The notes below the pieces were generated by a model, which was not told where the DNA came from, made no database searches, and was given only the letters and a program-made list of their open reading frames with translations. Made by a program: the position numbers and the translations under genes. Below are positions 56,593 to 64,000 of a DNA stretch of 64,000 bases, in pieces. This stretch comes from Phocaeicola faecalis (GTDB lineage: Bacteria > Bacteroidota > Bacteroidia > Bacteroidales > Bacteroidaceae). Each line of letters opens with the position of its first letter. Position 1 is the first letter of the stretch. The stretch lies in contig NZ_JADNRM010000018.1 of the NCBI RefSeq assembly GCF_021730445.1, forward strand, positions 35,598 to 99,597. Reading direction: 5' to 3'.

Positions 56593-58503
56593 ATGGAAAG
56601 AACAGGCAAATTACTTTTTATCACTTCTTTATTTTTATGTCTTTTCGGTCTGAAAGGGTGGAGCCGCGACAGAGCCACCAACCAACCGGACAGTCTGGAA
56701 CTCCGGCTCATGGAAATCTATACCAAGCGAGAAGTCATGATTCCGATGCGTGACGGAGTACAGCTCTACACTGCTATTTACGAACCAAAAGACAACAGTC
56801 GGAAACACCCCACACTGATGATGCGTACCCCTTATTCGTGCAGTCCATACGGAGAAAGATTTGACGATTATCTGAAAACCGCATTGAAAAAGTACGTGGA
56901 CAACAACTACATCATTGTCTTTCAGGATGTACGCGGGCGCCATAAGAGCGAAGGGGACTTCGTGCAACTACGTCCGTTAAACAAAAATAGGAAGGGGAAA
57001 AAGAATAAGAAAAATATAGATGAATCCACCGATACTTATGACACCATCGAATGGTTGATTCATCATACTCACAGCAACGAGCGAGTGGGAACCTGGGGCA
57101 TCAGCTATGAAGGTTTCTATGCCACCATGACCGCCTCATGCAATCATCCGGCATTAAAAGCCGTTTCACCGCAAGCACCGGTCACAGACTGGTTCAGAGG
57201 AGACGACCGCCATCACAATGGCGCATTTACCCTCCTGCAAACCACTAATTTTCTCCCCCGTCTGGAAGGTCGCAACATGGGAAAAGGTGTAATGCATCAG
57301 ATTGTGAAAAACGATGTATATACTGATTTCCTGTCTATCGGCACATTTAAAGATATAGACAATCTGGTGAAAGATACGACTGAAACCATGTGGAACGATA
57401 TCAAAAGCCATCCCAACTTCGACGAGTTCTGGAAAGAACGAGATGCACGTACCTCTTGCTACAATCTGAAACCGGCTATATTGGTAGTGGGAGGGCTGTA
57501 TGATTCAGAGGATTGCTATGGTGCATGGAACTTATACAAAGCAATCAAAGAGCAGTCTCCCGAAACCGACCTTTATCTGACTTTCGGTCCTTGGTGGCAT
57601 GGTGCTTGGACCCGCCGCAATTTCCAAAGTATCGGAAATGTCTATTTCGGCAAAAGTACTTCAGCTTATTATATGGATGAAATTCAGTATCCCTTCTTCC
57701 GTTATTTCTTGGAAGGGGAAGGAGAAAAACCCGAAAAGCGGGTAAACATATTCTATTCCGGTGAAAACGAATGGAAGACTTATGAAGAGTGGCCTGCAAA
57801 AGAAATGGTTCCGACTCCTTATTATATTCATGCCGACGGCTCAGTATCGACTCAGGCACCGACCGAAGAAAAATCGTATACAGAATATGTATCGGATATG
57901 TCACGACCGGTTCCTTATACAGCCAATCCGACTACTTACCGCACATTGGAATATATGATTGACGACCAACGTTTTGCCGCTTCACGCCCAGATGTCATTA
58001 CCTTCATGACCGAACCGTTGCAAGATACACTCACATTGGCAGGCCCCATCGGGGTAGAGCTCATGACAGCCATAAGCAGCACCGACGCAGACTTCATGGT
58101 GAAAGTAATTGATGTTTACCCCGAAAGATTTGAATATCCACAAGAAATACGCAAACAACTGAAAAGCAACTATCCCATGAGCGGATTTCAGCAAATGGTC
58201 CGCGGCGAATTGTTCCGAGGACGTTTTCGGGAAGGGTTCGACACACCCAAACCTTTCAGGCCGGAAGAAATTACACAGGTCAACTATACGTTGTACGATG
58301 TAGCCCACTCTTTCCTGCCCGGACACAGGCTGATGATTCAAATCCAAAGTTCATGGTTCCCCATTATTGACCGCAACCCTCAGAAGTTCATAGACACTTA
58401 TCATTGCGGAGTGGAGGATTTTGTGATGAAACAAAGCATTAAGATATTTCACCAGCAAGGCGCAGCAACTAGATTACTACTTCCGGTAGTAAAGAAGAAG
58501 TAG
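56593..58503 (+). CDS. CocE/NonD (S15-type) hydrolase, exported
   Basis: 636 residues. Signal peptide about 1-22 (LFLCLFGLKGWSRD). The alpha/beta-hydrolase has MIPMRDGVQLYTAIYEPKD, VFQDVRGRHKSEGDF, nucleophile Ser in GTWGISYEGFYATM, acid in VGGLYDSEDCYGAW, and His in FGPWWHGAWTR. A C-terminal jelly-roll (X-Pro dipeptidyl-peptidase C domain) runs from about 400. Family members are cocaine esterases, glutaryl-acylases or peptidases; the substrate here is unknown. A -7 box TACCTTTG is at 56553-56560. Confidence 0.9.
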   Translation: MERTGKLLFITSLFLCLFGLKGWSRDRATNQPDSLELRLMEIYTKREVMIPMRDGVQLYTAIYEPKDNSRKHPTLMMRTPYSCSPYGERFDDYLKTALKKYVDNNYIIVFQDVRGRHKSEGDFVQLRPLNKNRKGKKNKKNIDESTDTYDTIEWLIHHTHSNERVGTWGISYEGFYATMTASCNHPALKAVSPQAPVTDWFRGDDRHHNGAFTLLQTTNFLPRLEGRNMGKGVMHQIVKNDVYTDFLSIGTFKDIDNLVKDTTETMWNDIKSHPNFDEFWKERDARTSCYNLKPAILVVGGLYDSEDCYGAWNLYKAIKEQSPETDLYLTFGPWWHGAWTRRNFQSIGNVYFGKSTSAYYMDEIQYPFFRYFLEGEGEKPEKRVNIFYSGENEWKTYEEWPAKEMVPTPYYIHADGSVSTQAPTEEKSYTEYVSDMSRPVPYTANPTTYRTLEYMIDDQRFAASRPDVITFMTEPLQDTLTLAGPIGVELMTAISSTDADFMVKVIDVYPERFEYPQEIRKQLKSNYPMSGFQQMVRGELFRGRFREGFDTPKPFRPEEITQVNYTLYDVAHSFLPGHRLMIQIQSSWFPIIDRNPQKFIDTYHCGVEDFVMKQSIKIFHQQGAATRLLLPVVKKK

Positions 58504-58558
58504 GACAGCAACAGGAGGAAGATTGTCCTACAGGCAAATATACTTATTTATAGAATCT

Positions 58559-58636
58559 GTTTTAGGCACAGAAAACATGGAACTTACGGAATAAGAAAAA
58601 ATAATCCGTGTTTGTCCCTGAGTTCTGTGCCTAAAA
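58559..58636. repeat. Intergenic inverted repeat between convergent genes
   Basis: TTTTAGGCACAGAA pairs with TTCTGTGCCTAAAA across about 50 bp whose ends are also partly complementary (ACGGAAT against ATAATCCGTG). Directly left, TAGGACA/TGTCCTA at 58501-58530 forms a smaller hairpin. It could end transcription of both flanking genes. Confidence 0.65.
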
Positions 58637-58676
58637 GAAACTCTTAACAGTCTATTGAAGCATTCATCCTCCTATA

Positions 58677-59921
58677 TTATTCCAGGCACTCATCTAAGTC
58701 ACGTATCAACTGTTCCTTATCCAAATGCTGACCAATGAAGACAATCTTCTGCATACGATCACCGTATTTATCATCCCAATCACGCAGTAGGCCCGGTTCC
58801 TGACGCATCACTTCCATCAACTCCTCTTCCGGTGCCGTGGCATACCACAAGCCTGCTTCTTTCAGTTTCTTCTGCACACCGGCTTGTTCAAAAAGGAAAG
58901 ACATATCAGGGTTATTGCTAAAATAGCATACACCTTTGGCACGGATGATATTGCGACTCCATTTGGTAGCAACAAAACGGTCGAACTTATGAATATCGAA
59001 CGCAGGACGGCGGTAATAGACAAAAGTACCGATGCCGTATTCTTCCACTTCGCCGCCTTCGTGATGATGATGGTGATGATGGTGCTCATCATCGTGGCCT
59101 ATGTGATGAGCGTTCTCTTCGTGTTCCTCTTCATGCTCTTCGTGATGATGATGGTGATGTTCATGTCTTTCGGCCTCTTGTTTCTGCTCTTCCGTAAGTG
59201 CTCCTTCTATTCCGCGCACCCAACCGGCAGAAGTGGCAGTATGCTCAAAGTCAAACTTTCCGGTATTAATAATCTTATCCAAACCAACCCCAGCATAATC
59301 ACATTCTATTATTTCGGCAACCGATTGCAAAGTACGGATAATCTGCTTAATACGCTCCAATTCCTCACGCTTCACTTCCGAAGCCTTATTCAACAGGACA
59401 ATATTACAGAATTCAATCTGCTGGATAATCAGATTTTCAATATCTTCTTCATCAATACCTTTACGAGTTAAATCATTGCCGCACGAAAACTCACTTTGCA
59501 AACGCAAGGCATCCACTACAGTCACAATGCAATCCAACCGACATGAACCATGTACAGCGTTCATCCCTGAAATAGAACAAATGGTCTGTGCAATAGGAGC
59601 CGGTTCGCAGACACCGCTTGCCTCAATGACAATATAATCAAAGCGTCCCAATTTCATAATGTCATCTATCTGCTCTACCAAATCCATCTTAAGGGTGCAG
59701 CAGATGCAACCATTCTGAAGTGCCACCAAACTATCGTCTTTCTTATCTACAATTCCACCTTTCTGAATTAAGTCAGCATCAATGTTCACCTCACCAATGT
59801 CATTGACTATAACTGCGAACTTGACACCACGCTTATTAGTGAGAATATGATTGACCAACGTCGTTTTTCCACTGCCCAAATAGCCGGTCAGCAGTAATAT
59901 AGGTATTTCTTTTATTTTCAT
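58677..59921 (-). CDS. CobW/COG0523-type GTP-binding metallochaperone with His-rich loop
   Basis: 414 residues. P-loop LLTGYLGSGKTTLVNHILTN at 10-29; the CxCC metal site is in LQNGCICCTLKMDLVEQID near 70; VIEASGVCEPAPIAQTICSI follows; NKAS is the guanine motif. Residues about 252-292 hold a His/Glu-rich stretch with runs of six to eight His. The CobW C-terminal domain follows (FVYYRRPAFDIHKFDRFVAT). It likely delivers zinc or a related metal to client proteins. It lies 50 bp after the DUF4954 gene on the same strand. Confidence 0.92.
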   Translation of the reverse strand: MKIKEIPILLLTGYLGSGKTTLVNHILTNKRGVKFAVIVNDIGEVNIDADLIQKGGIVDKKDDSLVALQNGCICCTLKMDLVEQIDDIMKLGRFDYIVIEASGVCEPAPIAQTICSISGMNAVHGSCRLDCIVTVVDALRLQSEFSCGNDLTRKGIDEEDIENLIIQQIEFCNIVLLNKASEVKREELERIKQIIRTLQSVAEIIECDYAGVGLDKIINTGKFDFEHTATSAGWVRGIEGALTEEQKQEAERHEHHHHHHEEHEEEHEENAHHIGHDDEHHHHHHHHEGGEVEEYGIGTFVYYRRPAFDIHKFDRFVATKWSRNIIRAKGVCYFSNNPDMSFLFEQAGVQKKLKEAGLWYATAPEEELMEVMRQEPGLLRDWDDKYGDRMQKIVFIGQHLDKEQLIRDLDECLE

Positions 59922-59971
59922 GCTAATTATTATTTTATTGTATTCACATTCAGAATCCTTCGCTTCTTTAG

Positions 59972-61957
59972 CTACAAAAAGCCAATACGTTCTATCAATT
60001 CATTGCCTAAAGCCGTCTTGACCTCGATATGCTGCAACACGGCAGTCACAAATGGGTTGCTTTCAAAGACACCGCGTACCTGCTCAAAGTCCTGTTCTTT
60101 TTCCTCTCGCGAACCATCTGCGCCAAATCCGGTCATGGCAGACAAAGAAAACTCTTTCTTGGCATCTGCATAAACCATTTTATCGAGTTCCACTACTGCT
60201 TCCTGCCATTGTTTCACAATAGCAACCACATCTTTAGCTGTAATGGTTTCGGATTGCAAATGGTAATATTCGAGCATCTTTCCATACGCCCAAGTCCACT
60301 CATAGGTATAATAGTTATGATGCATTTCTACAAAACGTTCATGTATTTGGTCTACATTAGTCAATACACCCGATTCTATATCTGCCATCAACTTTTCTAT
60401 TTCACTCTTCGGAGCTATCAAGCCTGAGATATCCACCCATTCCCCTGTCCCTGTTTCTGTATCAGGAATTAATCGGGCACGGATTTCTTCATCACTTGCA
60501 AAATGCATCTCCTCCAAACGCTTAATCAAAGAATTACCCAAGAACTTATGAATGGCAAGTTCATAAAAACGAATACCATTATTTAAAGACGAGTTTTTAA
60601 TTTTCGCACTTTGATAAGAATAAGTTTCAGAGGTCTCACCGGAAACCCTTCGCAATTCCTTCAGGATATCACGTCCCTTCATCATTTTCTGGATGGTATA
60701 AGGGCTTAAAAGATTATAATTGATTTGGTCTAAGCGATTCGAATCTTTCCGCTTGTCCCGCTTCGGCCATTTTTGGGCATCACGAATCGTTCCTACACTA
60801 CGCAGATTTACCCCCGGCACTAAATAGGTAGTATTTTGCTGTTCTATCAAATAGGAAAAAGGAAGGTTGGACGTATCCGAATGATTCACATGACGCCCCA
60901 TTACCAAAGAAAAAGCGCCGACTCTTGCCGGCCACAGAATATAAGAATCAGAAGTAGTCTTTGCTCCCCGTTCCATTGCTCCCTGATGGATTGGGCCCAA
61001 TTTATACATGTGATTACTCTGATTAGAACCCGAACCTGCATTCATAAACGAGAACATGCCGGCAATAAGCAATGTGGATTTATGGTGGGTAACGGTAAAC
61101 GGCCCTGCAAAGATGGCACAGGCTTCTCCGTTCTCTTCCTGACAATTGCTGAAAAACAATGAATCGGATGCAGAATAATTATGTCCCAAATGACAGGCTT
61201 GACCAATAAAACAACGAGTCAGCATGGTACCATCCTCTATACTGGAGCCACTAGACACAATAAAATCGTCGCAGACCACACCATATCCAATATGAATCGG
61301 AGCTGTCTCATTACTGTTCAAACTTCCATTCTTCAAACGTCCGGCCCCTTCTATCTTACAATAATTACCGATACGCACATTCTTTATATATCCGGCATCT
61401 ACAATTGTTACATGGTGTCCGATAGAACCTGTCTCGGATGCATTCTCTTCCGCATATTTATCGATAATCGCTTTCATCCGGCAAATCAATTCGGGACGAT
61501 GGCGGTACAGTGCCATAATATAAGATTGATGAGCCGACAAACGGTCATGAATAATTACTTCACGTCCTCCTGTCTCATTCAGAACAGCTACCTCCACCCC
61601 ATTGCCGAACTTAGTCTTGCCGTCTACCAGTATAATATCGACATTTTCAATGAAAGTATAATCACCAATCACATAATTGGCTATGTAATTCTTAATATTC
61701 TCGATACAACAATTATCGCCCACTGTCACATTGTGCAACGTCGTATGAAACAAACCCGAATGTTTGCACATACCACCAGCAAGGATAAACTCCTCTTCAA
61801 AGACTCCCAACTTCACCTTTCCTGAGAAACGGGTATGGTAAATATAGTCGGTCTTAAAATTCTCTACTACTTCAACGTCCGCCCAATTGACAGCCGTACA
61901 TGAGTGTTCTTTCAGTTGTTGTATTTCCTGCAGTGTCAGTGAACGATAAGTATTCAT
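59972..61957 (-). CDS. DUF4954 family protein with left-handed beta-helix repeats
   Basis: 661 residues, soluble. The first 330 residues show hexapeptide-like turns (VTVGDNCCIENIKNYIANYV, GHHVTIVDAGYIKNVRIGNY and YGVVCDDFIVSSGSSIEDGT), as in left-handed beta-helix acyl- or nucleotidyl-transferases. The C-terminal half is helical (DQINYNLLSPYTIQKMMKGR). There is no nucleotidyltransferase signature. The family is mostly from Bacteroidota; the function is unknown. It begins 12 bp after hflX stops, so the two are an operon. Confidence 0.87.
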   Translation of the reverse strand: MNTYRSLTLQEIQQLKEHSCTAVNWADVEVVENFKTDYIYHTRFSGKVKLGVFEEEFILAGGMCKHSGLFHTTLHNVTVGDNCCIENIKNYIANYVIGDYTFIENVDIILVDGKTKFGNGVEVAVLNETGGREVIIHDRLSAHQSYIMALYRHRPELICRMKAIIDKYAEENASETGSIGHHVTIVDAGYIKNVRIGNYCKIEGAGRLKNGSLNSNETAPIHIGYGVVCDDFIVSSGSSIEDGTMLTRCFIGQACHLGHNYSASDSLFFSNCQEENGEACAIFAGPFTVTHHKSTLLIAGMFSFMNAGSGSNQSNHMYKLGPIHQGAMERGAKTTSDSYILWPARVGAFSLVMGRHVNHSDTSNLPFSYLIEQQNTTYLVPGVNLRSVGTIRDAQKWPKRDKRKDSNRLDQINYNLLSPYTIQKMMKGRDILKELRRVSGETSETYSYQSAKIKNSSLNNGIRFYELAIHKFLGNSLIKRLEEMHFASDEEIRARLIPDTETGTGEWVDISGLIAPKSEIEKLMADIESGVLTNVDQIHERFVEMHHNYYTYEWTWAYGKMLEYYHLQSETITAKDVVAIVKQWQEAVVELDKMVYADAKKEFSLSAMTGFGADGSREEKEQDFEQVRGVFESNPFVTAVLQHIEVKTALGNELIERIGFL

Positions 61958-61969
61958 AACCGGTATATT

Positions 61970-63229
61970 TTATATCTCTGTTTCGTCATAAGTCTGATAA
62001 AGAAAATCATTATATGGATACTTTTGCACATGGAGTTCCCTCACCTTATTATATATGATATTCTTCAGTTCTTCCAAATTGGTTTTCTCTTTTGCCGAAA
62101 TGAAAATACAATTATCATTTAATTTAGCCATCCACGTTTTCATCAATTCATCCAAAGTAATATTCTCCTTTGTTTTAGGAGTCAAATCATCTTCAGGCTT
62201 CTCAATATAAGTGTATGCATCAATTTTGTTAAACACAATCATGGTAGGCTTACCACCGGCACCTAAATCTGCAATGGTTTTATCTACTACTGCTATTTGT
62301 TCCTCGAAATCAGGATGCGAGATATCCACTACATGAATCAGCAAATCCGCTTCACGCACTTCATCCAATGTCGATTTAAAGGAATCGACCAAATCTGTCG
62401 GCAACTTACGGATAAACCCTACTGTATCCGTCAAAAGGAAGGGCAAGTTATCAATTATAACCTTACGCACAGTCGTATCCAAGGTAGCAAACAACTTGTT
62501 TTCTGCAAATACTTCACTTTTTGAAAGCAGATTCATCAATGTAGATTTTCCTACGTTGGTATATCCTACCAATGCCACACGTATCATTCGGCCACGGTTC
62601 TTCCGTTGAGTAGTCTTTTGCTTATCAATCTCCGCCAAACGCTCCTTCAATAGAGACATACGGTTCAAGATAATACGACGGTCCATTTCCAACTGTGTTT
62701 CACCCGGTCCGCGCAAACCTACAGAACCTTTTCCACCACCGGCACCAGAACCGCCACCCTGACGTTCCAAGTGTGTCCATAAGCGTTGCAGACGAGGAAG
62801 CATATATTTGTATTGGGCCAACTCCACTTGAGTTTTGGCATTTGCCGTTTGCGCACGCATGGCAAAAATATCAAGAATCAGCGAAGTACGATCAAGTATC
62901 TTCACCTTCAGTTCAGCCTCAATATTCCGTATCTGCTTTGCAGAAAGTTCATCATCAAAAATCACCATTCCGATTTCTCGTTCTTCCTCTTCCTCCTGAT
63001 GAATATATTCTTTGATTTCTTCCAATTTCCCTTTACCAACATAAGTCACAGAGTTGGCAGACGGTAACTTTTGAGTATACCTCTTCACAACCGTCGCTCC
63101 TGCCGTTTCCGCCAAGAACTCCAATTCGTCCAAATACTCCATTGTCTTCCGTTCATCCTGAGTCTGTGTTATAAGACCTACCAGGATAGCCGTTTCAACT
63201 TGTGCTTCAGATATTACAAATTCTTTCAT
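61970..63229 (-). CDS. hflX: Ribosome-associated GTPase HflX
   Basis: 419 residues. The N-terminal domain has ETAGATVVKRYTQKLPSANS and GKGKLEEIKEYI. A Gly-rich linker RQGGGSGAGGGKGSVGLRGP with GETQLEMDRR precedes the GTPase: G1 GYTNVGKSTLMN near 220, G3 DTVGFIRKLP near 266, G4 NKID near 332. HflX splits stalled ribosomes under stress. It leads the hflX-DUF4954-CobW run. Confidence 0.95.
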   Translation of the reverse strand: MKEFVISEAQVETAILVGLITQTQDERKTMEYLDELEFLAETAGATVVKRYTQKLPSANSVTYVGKGKLEEIKEYIHQEEEEEREIGMVIFDDELSAKQIRNIEAELKVKILDRTSLILDIFAMRAQTANAKTQVELAQYKYMLPRLQRLWTHLERQGGGSGAGGGKGSVGLRGPGETQLEMDRRIILNRMSLLKERLAEIDKQKTTQRKNRGRMIRVALVGYTNVGKSTLMNLLSKSEVFAENKLFATLDTTVRKVIIDNLPFLLTDTVGFIRKLPTDLVDSFKSTLDEVREADLLIHVVDISHPDFEEQIAVVDKTIADLGAGGKPTMIVFNKIDAYTYIEKPEDDLTPKTKENITLDELMKTWMAKLNDNCIFISAKEKTNLEELKNIIYNKVRELHVQKYPYNDFLYQTYDETEI

Positions 63230-63267
63230 TTATCTATGATTATAAATAAGTTCGCGACAAATATAAC

Positions 63268-63307
63268 AAAAAAAGAGGATGAACGTTGAACGTTCATCCT
63301 CTTTTTT
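63268..63307. terminator. Bidirectional terminator
   Basis: Perfect inverted repeat AAAAAAGAGGATGAACG, a short loop, CGTTCATCCTCTTTTTT. It stops the minus-strand M16 peptidase gene upstream of hflX and could act on plus-strand transcripts. Confidence 0.88.
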
Positions 63308-63354
63308 ATGATTCTTCTGAGATATGAATCCTCCTGTTTAATTCTATAAAAGCC

Positions 63355-64000
63355 CTAGAACATGGTATCTTTTTCATTAAACAGTTTTTTCTCATTCATT
63401 CTTATCACTTTTCCGAACTTTTTCAACGCCTCAACACTTATATCTTTGGGATTTCCCATAATTCCAATGACAATCGGCTTTCCCTTTATATTCTTCTGGT
63501 AATACTCCACAATATCGGGGAATGTCAGGGAATCAATCCGGGGCAGCTCCTCTTTGGCAGGATCATCCGTATAGCCCCTGCGTTTCCATTCCGCTATCTG
63601 GAGACTCAGGTTACGAGAGTCAGGATGACTGGTCAGGGCGGACTGACGCAGGTAACTCTTTATGTTGTCAATGCGTTCCGGACGCTCAGGCATATCCGTC
63701 AACAGTTTCATATATAAATCAACGGCATCGACCGCCTTGTCGTTCTGGGTACCGATATAACCGGAGAAATAAGTTTGTGCTCCCGGCAGTCCGCGCGAGG
63801 AGGCAAAACCGTAAGCGGTATACGCCATCGAGTTCTTTTCACGGATCTCATTCATTATCAATCCGCTGAAACCGCCACTGATATACTGGTTGAAAGCCTC
63901 ACGCCTCACGTTCTCCTCCCGGTTATAATCCCCCATGGGAATATAGAAATAAATCTGGCTCTGCTGGGCATCAGTGTTGGGAAGGAAATAAACCGTATTC
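63355..64000 (-). CDS. M16 (insulinase-like) peptidase, C-terminal part
   Basis: The frame is open past the right edge (NTVYFLPNTDAQQSQIYFYI precedes the first Met at 63936), so this is the 3' part of a longer gene. Visible are GGFSGLIMNEIREKNSMAYT, a typical M16 C-domain Arg/Tyr region, GLPGAQTYFSGYIGTQNDKA and EYYQKNIKGKPIVIGIMGNP. The HxxEH zinc motif would be in the missing part, or this could be the inactive half of a pair. Confidence 0.88.
   Translation of the reverse strand, partial: NTVYFLPNTDAQQSQIYFYIPMGDYNREENVRREAFNQYISGGFSGLIMNEIREKNSMAYTAYGFASSRGLPGAQTYFSGYIGTQNDKAVDAVDLYMKLLTDMPERPERIDNIKSYLRQSALTSHPDSRNLSLQIAEWKRRGYTDDPAKEELPRIDSLTFPDIVEYYQKNIKGKPIVIGIMGNPKDISVEALKKFGKVIRMNEKKLFNEKDTMF

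Noticed and set aside
58884..59471. Plus-strand 195-codon ORF rich in Met, Val and Phe
   Set aside because: It is the antisense of the His-rich CobW gene; runs of CAC/CAT codons read backwards give Val/Met codons.

Overview
The window reads as chromosome of a gut Bacteroidales bacterium of the Bacteroides/Phocaeicola type. The support is promoters of the TTTG-N19-20-TAnnTTTG kind, carboxypeptidase-regulatory/outer-membrane beta-barrel proteins, 6-bladed beta-propeller lipoproteins, a secreted GH29 fucosidase, DUF3822/DUF4834/DUF4954 genes and an RND-TolC pump. Species cannot be fixed by eye. There is no rRNA, CRISPR array, intact insertion sequence or phage. One tRNA (Pro, GGG) is present.

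Layout. 0-10 kb: a partial ORF, a RecD-like helicase, a small cluster (membrane-anchored unknown, DUF3822, rsmD), cardiolipin synthase, a large outer-membrane beta-barrel protein and aroB. 10.4-12 kb: tRNA-Pro with its own promoter and terminator, then a palindrome-rich repeat and an unknown gene. 12-16 kb: alpha-L-fucosidase and a CPA2 antiporter. 15.9-22 kb: an accessory patch. A truncated dinB copy and the intact dinB flank about 4.7 kb of AT-rich DNA with three co-directional genes (6-bladed propeller lipoprotein, thioredoxin-like protein, transglutaminase-like lipoprotein) led by a decayed Cys-rich peptide gene resembling the NVEALA family. 22-31 kb: gpmA and class I aldolase, aroA with a Cys/His-bearing membrane protein, a metal ABC permease, tsaE, and a LytTR-regulator/beta-barrel module. 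31-42 kb: trxA, dnaE, psd-pssA, several small housekeeping genes, birA, a MATE transporter, a tag fragment and pyrH. 42-47 kb: a second copy of the palindrome repeat in inverted orientation, a histidine phosphatase, an S41 protease, frr, rsgA and an M28 peptidase. 47-54.6 kb: RND adaptor, pump and TolC, then an APC permease. 54.8-64 kb: class I fumarase, a CocE-type hydrolase, a CobW-like metallochaperone, DUF4954, hflX and a partial M16 peptidase.

Several genes cooperate. psd, pssA and cls cover phosphatidylethanolamine and cardiolipin synthesis. aroB and aroA are shikimate steps. gpmA and the aldolase are glycolytic. frr, rsgA, hflX, rsmD and tsaE serve ribosomes and tRNA.

The most unusual sequence signals are: (1) a roughly 230-bp element present twice, 31 kb apart and inverted, with imperfect terminal inverted repeats and four 22-bp-spaced palindromes related to GGACTGTACAGTCC; (2) the propeller/thioredoxin/transglutaminase cassette with its broken peptide gene between dinB repeats; (3) three intergenic elements that share GTGTGTCAAAA-type inverted ends but carry different interiors. 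All assignments come from reading sequence; no database search was run.
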